Positions 42,864 to 51,086 of a DNA stretch of 64,000 nt are shown piece after piece; the first letter of the stretch is position 1; each line of letters opens with the position of its first letter. The notes beneath the pieces were generated by a model that was not told the origin of the DNA, ran no database searches, and was given only the letters and a program-made list of their open reading frames with translations. Source of the stretch: an uncultured bacterium. GTDB taxonomy: Bacteria > Elusimicrobiota > Elusimicrobia > Elusimicrobiales > Elusimicrobiaceae. Made by a program: the position numbers and the translations under genes. The DNA is taken from contig CASFOP010000001.1 of the NCBI GenBank assembly GCA_949296525.1, forward strand, positions 124,001 to 188,000, given 5' to 3'.

Positions 42864-44468
42864 ATAATTTCTGCTACAACTTTTAGATGCGCGTTGAGCG
42901 CTTTTATCGTCGTAGATTTCCAAACAGCCCTTGTTTAAGAGGGCTGTTTTTTTATCCCTTTCCGTCTCTTTGGCCTCTGTTTGAGCCAGATGATCGGCTT
43001 CATAAATGGCCTTAAACGGCTCTTTATACTCCACCACAATTTGATTGTCTCGCGTAAGCAGGAACTTGGCCCCTACCGCACGCAATAAGTCCGCCTTGCC
43101 GTAATTATCCGCTTCCCGGTAGCACTTTTTAAGCCCGGACAACATAGCCAGCCCCTGCACAGCCCTCTGGGCTCCTTCGGCACTGCCCGTACAGCGGGCG
43201 AGTTCCCCCTCAATACGCTCCCGTTCTTCCTGTAATTGGCGGTTTTTGGTCTGATAGGCCGCATCGGTTATTTTACGGTCCAAATACATATCCAGCAAGG
43301 CCTCTATACGGCCATTTACGCGCTCCAGTTCCTTTTGCAATATCTGCTTAGTACCTGCATTAATTTGGTTTGCCCGTAAACCTTTCTGTTTAAGCCCCTT
43401 ACAAAGCACCTCTACCACTTCTTTGGGCAGTTCAATGTCTTGTATGGTATCTGCCAATTCTTCGGCCAAGCGGGCTTCCGTCAAATACCCGCTCTTTTTA
43501 TGGTCTTTATTGTAATGTGCACACCGATAATACAAATACTTATGCTTGGCTTTGGCCCCCAATATATAATGCCCGCAATGTTCGCACGTGATTAAGCGGT
43601 TAAAGGGATAATTGTGCCGTGTATCATAGCGGTGAGCCTTGGCGGACAGGGCTTCTTGGGTTTTATCCCATACGGATTTGCTAACAAGCGGCGTATGCGT
43701 CCCTTGGTAAAGCTTTTTACCCCACTTAAATACACCGTAATAAAAGGGAGAATGAAGCATTTTGGAGATACTTTTTAACGAGACTCGGTTCCCCCTGCTC
43801 TTGGTTCTAAGCCCTTTACCGTAAAAGATTTCTTCCAACTCTTCCAAAGAATACTTCCCCGTAGAGGCATATTCAAACAGTTCCGTCACCAACGGGGCAT
43901 TAACCGGGTCCGCTTCAATAATGGACTCTTTCTCTTTCGTAGTTACGTTTATATACCCCAGCGGCGCATTGCCCGGATAAATGCCCTGTTCGGCTTTTTC
44001 CACCATACCCATACGGGTTTTATAGGCAATGTCGTTAGATAACTTTTTGGAAGCCGCTACTTCCACATCCATCATAAATTCCTTATTGGAATCCAGCGTC
44101 TGGTCATTTAACAACTGGTTGGTTCGGGAAAAATGAATACTTTTGTGGTATTCACGGATTAAACGGATTACCCGTATTTTGTCGGCATCGTTACGGGTCA
44201 TACGGTCTACCACGTCAAATATCACGTGTTTTACGCTGTCATTACGCTTTACAAAGTCCAGCATAGCGCTAAACTCCTTGCGTTCTTTCTTACCCCAGGC
44301 AGATTCCTGTACTTTCCACATTTTGACTATCTGCAAATTATTGCGCTGGGCATACGAACGGGCCAACTTCTCCTGTGCGTCCAGGGAGTATCCATCTTCC
44401 TGCTTAATGCTGGAAACACGCAAAAAGATGACGGCTTTTTCTTGAAATTGATTTTCTTTATTTACCAT
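42852..44468 (-). CDS. Large serine recombinase (integrase of the island)
   Basis: A 538-residue site-specific recombinase. The N-terminal resolvase domain holds the catalytic Ser19 in FLRVSSIKQEDGYSLDAQ and the DRMTRND helix; the recombinase domain (GNAPLGY, PFYYGVFKWGKKLYQGTHTPLVS in part), a zinc-ribbon with CEHCGHY ... YYRC, but no fourth Cys at the usual place, and a coiled-coil motif (residues about 370-440) follow. ATG 44468 gives the standard N-terminus. The last codons and stop come from the tRNA-His 3' end, so the C-terminus would change in the excised circle. It overlaps the XRE gene by 11 nt. Confidence 0.93.
   Translation of the reverse strand: MVNKENQFQEKAVIFLRVSSIKQEDGYSLDAQEKLARSYAQRNNLQIVKMWKVQESAWGKKERKEFSAMLDFVKRNDSVKHVIFDVVDRMTRNDADKIRVIRLIREYHKSIHFSRTNQLLNDQTLDSNKEFMMDVEVAASKKLSNDIAYKTRMGMVEKAEQGIYPGNAPLGYINVTTKEKESIIEADPVNAPLVTELFEYASTGKYSLEELEEIFYGKGLRTKSRGNRVSLKSISKMLHSPFYYGVFKWGKKLYQGTHTPLVSKSVWDKTQEALSAKAHRYDTRHNYPFNRLITCEHCGHYILGAKAKHKYLYYRCAHYNKDHKKSGYLTEARLAEELADTIQDIELPKEVVEVLCKGLKQKGLRANQINAGTKQILQKELERVNGRIEALLDMYLDRKITDAAYQTKNRQLQEERERIEGELARCTGSAEGAQRAVQGLAMLSGLKKCYREADNYGKADLLRAVGAKFLLTRDNQIVVEYKEPFKAIYEADHLAQTEAKETERDKKTALLNKGCLEIYDDKSAQRASKSCSRNYWGG
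42858..42863 (+). repeat. attL core ACCCCA
   Basis: Last six bases of tRNA-His including CCA, repeated at 59322-59327. Short cores are normal for large serine recombinases. Confidence 0.65.
42873..42886. repeat. Left recombinase-arm candidate
   Basis: GCTACAACTTTTAG, inverse of CTAAAAGTTGTAGC at 59135-59148; its inner ten bases are the inverse of AAAAGTTGTA at 59294-59303. Confidence 0.6.
42922..42953 (+). terminator. Terminator for tRNA-His inside the recombinase gene
   Basis: AAACAGCCCT / AGGGCTGTTT 10-bp stem and T7 on the plus strand, about 60 nt past the tRNA and antisense to the recombinase C-terminal codons. It replaces the terminator carried away by the insertion. Confidence 0.8.
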
Positions 44469-44652
44469 ACTGCACTTCCTTATTTTGTAAAAGTTGTTTA
44501 ATCTGATATACCTGTAATTTTTGGGGTCTGGCGTGGCCATTTAACCACCTGTTGACCGATACAAAGGATACGCCCAATTTACGGGCTAAATCCTGCTGTG
44601 TAATGCGATGTTTCAATCTGTATTCTTCTAGTTGAATGATTATATTATCCAT
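44458..44652 (-). CDS. XRE-family small DNA-binding protein
   Basis: A 64-residue Cro/CI-type helix-turn-helix: YRLKHRITQQDLARKLGVS and FVSVNRWLNGHARPQ form the HTH. It probably controls the recombinase/replication unit. ATG 44652 gives the compact domain; an AAGGGA lies somewhat far upstream. It overlaps the recombinase start. Confidence 0.85.
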   Translation of the reverse strand: MDNIIIQLEEYRLKHRITQQDLARKLGVSFVSVNRWLNGHARPQKLQVYQIKQLLQNKEVQYGK

Positions 44653-44701
44653 ATATCTATATATCCCTTTATAAAACTTTATAGCAGCTAAGCTTATCAT
44701 C

Positions 44702-44899
44702 CTATGAGAAAGATGTAAAGCCCTCATTTTGAGGGGCATTCTGTACCTTTCTAACTACTTCTTCCAATTCCAGGAAAGAATTAATAATACCTTCCACTTC
44801 CTCTAAACTTAAAGGACGCTGAAAATATTGCTCCAATACGGGCCTACTTTCTTCCAGATAGGCCCGGGAAAATGTTCCGTAGAGGGTATGATTAACCAT
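44702..44899 (-). CDS. Small helical protein of the integration/replication unit
   Basis: A 65-residue acidic protein (EESRPVLEQYFQRPLSLEEVE) that looks all-helical. Similar small proteins precede integrase genes in many mobile elements, but no function is known to me. Its ATG overlaps the stop of the upstream gene by one nucleotide. Confidence 0.6.
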   Translation of the reverse strand: MVNHTLYGTFSRAYLEESRPVLEQYFQRPLSLEEVEGIINSFLELEEVVRKVQNAPQNEGFTSFS

Positions 44900-45972
44900 T
44901 ATTTAACCCCCTCTATATAGTCCGTTTCGGGCTTAAGCCGAATAGGCATCATATCCCCTATATATTGGCTAATTTTTTGCAAAACATATCCTTTCTTCGT
45001 TTTAAATTTCCCGTTTACGGCTCTCCTTCGTTTTTGTAAATCACTATAAGATGCCTCTTGACTCTTGCTCTGTTTGCGAATTTCAATAGGAAGAAGTACT
45101 TGTTTTAAGAGCGTACTCCCCAGTTCTCTCTCCAAATAGTCCAGGCCAAACTTAACAATAATGTCTTTAAGTTTAACACCATTAAAAACGGCCGCTTGGA
45201 TAGATTTAATCAACCCTTGCTTACGAGAGCGAATAGGCGGTATCCCTCCTTCGATTTCTTTCCAATTATCGGCTAACAACTGTTCCACAAAGCCAGACTC
45301 CCAAATGGAGTCAAACCTTGCCATCTGCCCATATTTAGCGCATACGCGCTTCATTACGCCATGATTAAAAAACTTTACTTCATAACGTAAAACCTGATAT
45401 CCCTGTTCCAATAACTTTTGAAACACTTGTTGATTCGAACGGTTATACTCACCACTCGATACTAGTTCTTTTGTGGTTTTATCATAAAAACAAATTTCTC
45501 GTTCTTGATTTCGCACACATACCTTCAGCCCGGTACTGCCTTGATTGTTAAAATACCAGACTTTCCCCAACCAGTTTTTTCTCAAGGCTAAGCTCTTCCC
45601 CAACCTGGACAGCAGATTAGCCATGTTGTATTTACAGGACAAAGGCATATTTTTGCCAAACTCTGCATACCATACAGCCGCCCCAGTTATGCAATATGAC
45701 GGAATATAAATACCGTACGACTTGGCATATTTCTGAATAATACCAACAATTTTGGGGAACTCTTTCGGACTAGATTCTTCCAGTGTATTGTTAAACAAAG
45801 ATCTAGGGATACTTATGTCTATGATCAAAACATCCCATTTTTTATTTACAATCATTACAGGAACATGGGTCGGATGTTTGCGCCCGTCGTTTATGTGTGT
45901 AAACGCTCCGTATTTTAATTCTTTGACATCCTTTAAGGGAACTACAATTTTTACTCTATCAATATATGACAT
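44899..45972 (-). CDS. Possible replication-initiation protein (phage/plasmid Rep-like)
   Basis: A 357-residue protein. WYAEFGKNMPLSCKYN, ICFYDKTTKEL and QVLRYEVKFFN resemble, in order and spacing, motifs of rolling-circle Rep proteins of the filamentous-phage gene II/X and small-plasmid type; I do not see a clear HUH motif, so this stays tentative. Basic, cytosolic. ATG 45972 follows AAGGAGAG. It heads the unit Rep-like, 65-residue protein, XRE, recombinase, with a palindromic operator upstream. Confidence 0.45.
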   Translation of the reverse strand: MSYIDRVKIVVPLKDVKELKYGAFTHINDGRKHPTHVPVMIVNKKWDVLIIDISIPRSLFNNTLEESSPKEFPKIVGIIQKYAKSYGIYIPSYCITGAAVWYAEFGKNMPLSCKYNMANLLSRLGKSLALRKNWLGKVWYFNNQGSTGLKVCVRNQEREICFYDKTTKELVSSGEYNRSNQQVFQKLLEQGYQVLRYEVKFFNHGVMKRVCAKYGQMARFDSIWESGFVEQLLADNWKEIEGGIPPIRSRKQGLIKSIQAAVFNGVKLKDIIVKFGLDYLERELGSTLLKQVLLPIEIRKQSKSQEASYSDLQKRRRAVNGKFKTKKGYVLQKISQYIGDMMPIRLKPETDYIEGVK

Positions 45973-46040
45973 CTCTACTCTCCTTGCAGCCATAACCTTT
46001 TACACATGCTTGGTTTTGGAGCTGCAGGAGAAGTTTTGGA

Positions 46041-46094
46041 ATTATACCCAGGTATAATCTACGGCATATTATTCGACGGAGAAATAGGTATAAT
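46041..46094 (-). promoter_or_regulatory. Palindromic operator/promoter of the left module
   Basis: A perfect dyad ATTATACC-CA-GGTATAAT (46041-46058) contains a TATAAT -10 for the minus strand; a further GGTATAAT lies at 46087-46094. The arrangement suggests a repressor site over the promoter, for the XRE protein or the winged-helix protein. Confidence 0.5.
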
Positions 46095-46110
46095 TGGGTA
46101 TTAAAACAGG

Positions 46111-46147
46111 CAAATAAAAAACCACCTGCTATGTCTGGCAGGTGGTT
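46111..46147 (-). terminator. Terminator of the winged-helix gene
   Basis: Minus strand AACCACCTGC / GCAGGTGGTT stem followed by a U-run, 20 nt past the stop. Confidence 0.85.
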
Positions 46148-46166
46148 CTGAAAAGCTAAACGTTTC

Positions 46167-47231
46167 TTACCTTAACAATATATGCTCTTTTTCATTAATT
46201 ACCAAAACTCCTGGTAAGAGTTTTCGCAGTTTAGAGCAATAATTTTTAATGTTTTTTCGGAAACGGGCCTCCAATTCAAAGCCCGATAGGGGCTCTCCAT
46301 CCTCATGGAATCGTTTATATGAGGAAAATGGAATACTTTTAAAAATTTCCGTGTATGATACGGGCCTAGCATATTGTATTAAAGTCCGTAACAATTGATA
46401 TTCCTTGGTTTTATATACTAGAGGCAAAGGCTTGTTTTCGTACCAAATTGTTTCCGTTTCAATACATAAGGGATTTGTTTGTTTGATTTGAAACCTATTG
46501 TATGGAACAGGCAAAACAGATTCTTTAGTTTTTTGTGCCTGGCCTAACACCTTTTCCCGTATGACAGACACTGGAGAGTAAAAAAATAACGATACAGAGA
46601 CGAGCAGCTGACGCTTGGCCAATTGAATTTCTTCCCAAATAGTTCCAGGAATCGGCTTCGTCAATTTTCCATGCTCATATGAAATATTAAAAAAACCGAT
46701 GTAACCTTGTCTAGCTAAAATATATAAGTCCTCAAATAAATGGCTATACTTGGCTGCGGATACTACTAAATCGGGGCTAAAAATAGTCTCTTTTTGAACG
46801 CACGCTATTTTAGGGTTCATGGCTTCATATTGTTCCAGTATGTTTAAAGTCTCAAACATACTCTTTTCATAGCTTAATCCAGGAGCAATAACTTCTCCCT
46901 TTTGGTAACAAGACAAATAATCAGTAACCCAGTTTAATAATTTATCAGCATTGGGGCAAGATACTGTGATGCCTGAAGGCAATTTGCTAGGTTGGGCATG
47001 TACGAGTAATTCTTTCCACCTACGCACCCTGGATGCTCGATCTATCGGGTAAATCTTAATATCTAGCAGCTGTGTAGAAGATAGGGTCCTTAATGCTGAG
47101 GCTATTTCTTCCATTGGTTCAAAGCAAAAAAAGTATTTATTTCCGTGTGGCTTGTATAGACAGACATATATAAGGAGCCATTCCAAATCCGTCAAATAAG
47201 AGTGAAATTTGTATTCAGCTAAGTACTTCAT
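46167..47231 (-). CDS. Protein with C-terminal OmpR-like winged helix
   Basis: A 354-residue AT-rich gene. The last about 95 residues fit a Trans_reg_C winged helix: KEYQLLRTLIQYARPVSYTEIF (helix 1-2), ARFRKNIKNYCSKLRKLLPG (recognition helix), VLVINEKEHILL (wing hairpin). The N-terminal 250 residues match no domain I know; no receiver-domain Asp/Lys set is seen. Likely a regulator of the island. It ends with its own terminator. Confidence 0.5.
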   Translation of the reverse strand: MKYLAEYKFHSYLTDLEWLLIYVCLYKPHGNKYFFCFEPMEEIASALRTLSSTQLLDIKIYPIDRASRVRRWKELLVHAQPSKLPSGITVSCPNADKLLNWVTDYLSCYQKGEVIAPGLSYEKSMFETLNILEQYEAMNPKIACVQKETIFSPDLVVSAAKYSHLFEDLYILARQGYIGFFNISYEHGKLTKPIPGTIWEEIQLAKRQLLVSVSLFFYSPVSVIREKVLGQAQKTKESVLPVPYNRFQIKQTNPLCIETETIWYENKPLPLVYKTKEYQLLRTLIQYARPVSYTEIFKSIPFSSYKRFHEDGEPLSGFELEARFRKNIKNYCSKLRKLLPGVLVINEKEHILLR

Positions 47232-47775
47232 AAGTTTATTATACCTGTTTTCCCCAAAATTAATAAGAAATAATATAAATTTATGGCCTCAGCGTTAATC
47301 TACCCTTTTTGCAACCAAACAGCCCCAGCTGTCTTATTTGAACTATACCACAAGGATATGTATATATTTATTCTTAAAATCCCTATACGTCTTGCACAAA
47401 CTCTTATTTAGATTTTAGAGCACCAAAAAAAATTTAACTTTGTCCGCTCATTAAGCACACCATATAAGGGGGGCAATATATTAGTACCAGGAAAGCTCCT
47501 AAAATTTTCTAGAAAAATTTTTGACCGGACTTTTTATTCTAAAATCCCAAAATTTATTTTTGTGATGTTATCTTCCGCTCTTAGTCGTTTCCGTCCGCCG
47601 TCCTTATTTTTGGCAAGCGAAAAATAGCGGATCAAAACCGCTATAAAAGGCTTGATTCGGCGCTAGCTAGCCGTTTGTATTGGATAGGCAAGGTTTCCTG
47701 GTTTTTAAAACGCCTTGCTCCGAAAACTCCGAGGGTGACCAGAGAAGACAAACATTACATTATTTTACAATGGAC
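47232..47775. other. 540-nt non-coding region between the two island modules
   Basis: AT-rich, no convincing gene. It contains a hairpin ATAGCGG / CCGCTAT (47624-47630 / 47638-47644) with a U-run on the minus strand, the palindrome GCTAGCTAGC (47662-47671), and GCAAGG ... CCTTGC (about 47689-47732). Candidate place for an origin or transfer site, without direct proof. Confidence 0.4.
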
Positions 47776-47804
47776 TTGACAAAATACTAAATATAAGCTA
47801 TCCT
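47776..47804 (+). promoter_or_regulatory. Promoter of the restriction-modification cluster
   Basis: TTGACA (47776-47781), 17 bp, TATCCT (47799-47804), 25 nt before the first ATG. Confidence 0.7.
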
Positions 47805-47829
47805 ACATTATAAAATACCGGAGTTTAGT

Positions 47830-48384
47830 ATGCCCTTGTTAAACGAATTAGCATCTATCCACAGTGGTTATTCTTTGCGTAACCCATATGCAGAGTTCCA
47901 ACGGCCCAATGTGGGCTGGATTACGCCTAGCCACATCATAGCACAAAATTTTAGCCAATTACCAGGAATCGAAGTAAAACTGGTCAAAAATATTACGGTC
48001 TTAAAGCCGGGCGATGTCCTGCTTACCAACCGCGTGCAGTTCAAGGCGGCGTTATTTACCGCAGAAGACACGCGCCCCACTTTGGCTTCTGCCGCAGCCT
48101 GGATTATCCGCCCTAACCCTCAACTGGTGGATAGCAGTTTTTTGGCTTGCTGGCTCAATTCCGCCCAAGGGCAAAAAGCCTTGCACGGCTTGGAAAATGA
48201 TTTTACTACGAATAAATTTATTCGTAAAGAAGACCTGGGCAATTTGCGCATTCCGCTCCCTTCTTTACAGGAGCAATACCAAATTGGCTCTTTATACGCC
48301 TGCTTAACCAAGCAAAAAAACCTTTTGGAACAACGCTTTAACTTACAGCAAAAATTATTAAACGCCCTCGTGGCCAACATATAG
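47830..48384 (+). CDS. Single-TRD HsdS-like protein
   Basis: A 184-residue protein with the shape of half a type I specificity subunit: IHSGYSLR at the start of a target-recognition domain, ITPSHI and GDVLLTNR as in HsdS, IPLPSLQEQYQIG and a C-terminal helix (KNLLEQRFNLQQKLLNALV) as in the conserved spacer. A full two-TRD HsdS is encoded 3.2 kb downstream, so this one may form an alternative or dimeric specificity unit. First gene of the cluster, 7 nt before hsdM. Confidence 0.75.
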   Translation: MPLLNELASIHSGYSLRNPYAEFQRPNVGWITPSHIIAQNFSQLPGIEVKLVKNITVLKPGDVLLTNRVQFKAALFTAEDTRPTLASAAAWIIRPNPQLVDSSFLACWLNSAQGQKALHGLENDFTTNKFIRKEDLGNLRIPLPSLQEQYQIGSLYACLTKQKNLLEQRFNLQQKLLNALVANI

Positions 48385-48391
48385 GAGATTT

Positions 48392-49888
48392 ATGAAATAC
48401 ACTCAAGACGAAATTAACAATAAACTTTGGGCCGCGGCGGATTCTTCCCGCACGACGGTGGACGGCGGCGTTTTTAAGGATTATATTTTAACCTTCCTGT
48501 TTTATAAATACATTAGTGACCTCCACAAGAAAGAGAAGGTCAAATGGCAGGAACGCTACGGGGACGATAAAGAACGCATAGCGCTTAAAATGAACAATGC
48601 GCGTTTCCGCATCCCGGAAGGGGCCAGTTTTTACGATATTTATGCCCAGCAAAATAAAGACAACATCGGCGAAATTATCAATAAAGCCCTCCACGCCATT
48701 GAAGAAGCCAACCCCAACAGTTTGGAAAATTTATTTTTAGCGGATTTCAATTCCCAGGCGCTGGGCGATACTATGCAAAAAAACAAAATGCTGCGCCACC
48801 TCATTCACGATTTTTACACCCTGGACCTGACGGACGTGGATGACGACATTTTGGGTAACTCCTATATGTACCTTATCCAACGCTTTGGTAGTGACGCAGG
48901 CAAAAAAGCCGGGGAATTTTTTACCGTGCGCCAAGTAGCCCGCTTGCTGGCCAAGTTGGCCCAGCCCAAACCGGGGGACCGTATTTGCGATCCGGCCATG
49001 GGGTCGGGATCTCTTTTGTTATGGGCCGGAGAAGAGGTGGAAGCCCAAGGCTCTAAAGACTACGCCCTCTACGGGCAGGAAAAAACCGGCTCCACCTACA
49101 ACTTAGCCCGTATGAATATGTTCCTGCACGGCAAGGATTCCGCCCGCTTGGAATGGGGTGACACCCTTAACAACCCGCTTTTGTTGGAAAATGACCAACT
49201 GATGAAATTTGATGTGGTGGTAGCCAACCCGCCCTTTAGTTTGGACAAATGGGGCGATAAACACCTGGAAAGCGACAAATACAACCGCTTCCACCGGGGT
49301 ATGCCGCCCGCCAGCAAAGGGGATTATGCCTTTATCAGCCACATGGTGGAAACGGCCAAAGCCAAGTCCGGCCGCGTGGCTGTGATTGTGCCGCACGGCG
49401 TGCTGTTTCGCGGTGGGAAGGAAGGCGTGATTCGTACGGCCCTGATTAAAGAAAACTTGTTGGATGCCGTAATTGGCCTGCCGGCTAACTTATTTACCAC
49501 TACCACAATTCCCGTAGCCATTTTGATTTTTGACCGCTCCCGCGAGCAAGGCGGCCCGAACGAAAACCGCAAAGATGTGCTGTTTATAGACGCCAGCAAA
49601 GAGTTCAAGCCCGCCAAAGCTCAAAACGAACTGACGGACGAAAACATAGCCAAAATAGTGGATACGTACACCCACCGCAAGGAGATTGCCAAATACTCCC
49701 ACATGGCTACCCCGCAAGAAATAGCGGAAAACGATTTTAACCTAAACATCCCGCGCTATGTGGACACCTTTGAAGAGGAAGCCCCGGTTGACATTAAAGC
49801 TGTACAGGCCGAAATTACCTCCCTGGATGCCCAACTGAAAGAGGTGGAAGCGCAAATGCAGGCCTATTTGAAGGAGATTTTGAAATAG
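48392..49888 (+). CDS. hsdM: Type I restriction-modification DNA methyltransferase subunit
   Basis: A 498-residue N6-adenine methyltransferase subunit. N-terminal HsdM helical domain (FKDYILTFLFYKYISDL), SAM motif I CDPAMGSGSLLL (about residue 200), catalytic motif IV NPPF (about 280), FLHGKD and VIVPHGVLFRGG. A C-terminal coiled coil contacts HsdS. Its GC content is near the host average, unlike the AT-rich genes that follow. Ribosome site AGGAG before the ATG. Confidence 0.96.
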   Translation: MKYTQDEINNKLWAAADSSRTTVDGGVFKDYILTFLFYKYISDLHKKEKVKWQERYGDDKERIALKMNNARFRIPEGASFYDIYAQQNKDNIGEIINKALHAIEEANPNSLENLFLADFNSQALGDTMQKNKMLRHLIHDFYTLDLTDVDDDILGNSYMYLIQRFGSDAGKKAGEFFTVRQVARLLAKLAQPKPGDRICDPAMGSGSLLLWAGEEVEAQGSKDYALYGQEKTGSTYNLARMNMFLHGKDSARLEWGDTLNNPLLLENDQLMKFDVVVANPPFSLDKWGDKHLESDKYNRFHRGMPPASKGDYAFISHMVETAKAKSGRVAVIVPHGVLFRGGKEGVIRTALIKENLLDAVIGLPANLFTTTTIPVAILIFDRSREQGGPNENRKDVLFIDASKEFKPAKAQNELTDENIAKIVDTYTHRKEIAKYSHMATPQEIAENDFNLNIPRYVDTFEEEAPVDIKAVQAEITSLDAQLKEVEAQMQAYLKEILK

Positions 49889-49954
49889 ATTTTACACTTA
49901 TCCGGCACCATTGGGGGTAAATTAAAACGGCACAACGCCAAAGGAGAAAATATT

Positions 49955-50347
49955 ATGTTCAGAGAAACACCTATAAACGGCCTTTGTGTATGCTGGCAAG
50001 AAACGGAAGCCAAACGAGATGGATTATTAGCTTTATACTCCATACACAAACCTGGTATTTATTTATACACCACCACGGACAGAAAGCCCCTGTATGTTGG
50101 GCGAGCAGAGGATTTGGAAAAACGCTTTCAGGAACACTTATCAGATAATGAACCGAATAAGGAGTTGTTAAATTTTTTGCGCACCCAACCAGCCCGCTTA
50201 TATTATGCTATCGAAGAAGATGAAGATTTTAGAAGCGGGATGGAACTCTTTTTGTTTAACTATTTATGTCCCTGGTTTAATGATAATACTCCCTCTGCAA
50301 AAAGAGAAATTTCAGTCAACCTTCCTGATGGAGTAACATCGTTATAA
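49955..50347 (+). CDS. GIY-YIG nuclease-domain protein
   Basis: A 130-residue protein with one GIY-YIG domain: KPGIYLYTTTDRKPLYVGRAEDLEKRFQEHL gives the GIY, YVG, Arg and His positions (shown only as motifs: GIY at about 34, YVG at about 47), and the later Glu in GMELFLFNYLCPWFN completes the site. No extra DNA-binding domain. GGAG before the ATG. Placed inside a type I restriction cluster, which is not standard; it may be an added nuclease or self-protection factor. Confidence 0.8.
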   Translation: MFRETPINGLCVCWQETEAKRDGLLALYSIHKPGIYLYTTTDRKPLYVGRAEDLEKRFQEHLSDNEPNKELLNFLRTQPARLYYAIEEDEDFRSGMELFLFNYLCPWFNDNTPSAKREISVNLPDGVTSL

Positions 50348-50359
50348 GAGGATATAAAA

Positions 50360-51085
50360 ATGCAAAACTTTATATGGTTTATTTTGTCTGGACTACTTGG
50401 TTGCATAGGAAACGAATTAACCGGAAGGTATAGAGGCGAAGTTCAATACTTATGCCGAAATGAACGTCTGATCACGCCCAAAGGATCGGGCGTTCAAGAT
50501 GTAGAGATTTTGTATAAAAAACAGCCTATTGAAACGCTATCTGTTGCTAAAATGCTTATTATAAATAGCAGTCAAAAAGAGTTAACGAAAAACGATTTAT
50601 ATAGGGGTGGTTTACAAATAAAAGCTACTGGAAAAGGAAAAATTTTACGAGTAGATTTCCTGGAAAGTACGGATGATTCCAATATTTATCAGACAGACAT
50701 TGATAATAATGGGAAGATTGCTTATATTAAATTCCATCATATAAATCCAGGAAATGCTTGGCTGTTTCAAATTTTTCATACGGGTCAGTCCGGGAAAGAA
50801 TTAACCTGTGAGTGTAATGCTACAGGGATTACAAAAACGAGAAAAACAATGATCATAGGGAAAAATATCGGAGAATTATTGTTATTACTTCCCTTACAAA
50901 TTTTTTGTTATGCTTTCCTTTTAGCGATAGGACTTGTAATGTGCGAGAAGTCTGGGTGGCTTCATTGGCTTTTTATCTTTCCCTTACTCCTGATAGTAGC
51001 TTTAGTATTTAGTTATGTACTAACTTGGGAACTACCCGAACGTTTTTCAGGGTGGTATAAACTTGCACGAAAGAATGGTTTTTAA
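50360..51085 (+). CDS. Unrecognised membrane protein in the hsd cluster
   Basis: A 241-residue protein: one N-terminal hydrophobic segment (residues 3-18), a soluble, strand-rich domain (about 25-165), and two C-terminal membrane helices (about 170-190 and 196-218) with a short cytosolic tail. No family recognised. The gene is AT-rich and starts 12 nt after the GIY-YIG gene. The layout, sensor-like domain plus membrane helices in a defence operon, recalls membrane effectors of abortive systems, but this is inference only. Confidence 0.65.
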   Translation: MQNFIWFILSGLLGCIGNELTGRYRGEVQYLCRNERLITPKGSGVQDVEILYKKQPIETLSVAKMLIINSSQKELTKNDLYRGGLQIKATGKGKILRVDFLESTDDSNIYQTDIDNNGKIAYIKFHHINPGNAWLFQIFHTGQSGKELTCECNATGITKTRKTMIIGKNIGELLLLLPLQIFCYAFLLAIGLVMCEKSGWLHWLFIFPLLLIVALVFSYVLTWELPERFSGWYKLARKNGF

Positions 51086-51086
51086 G

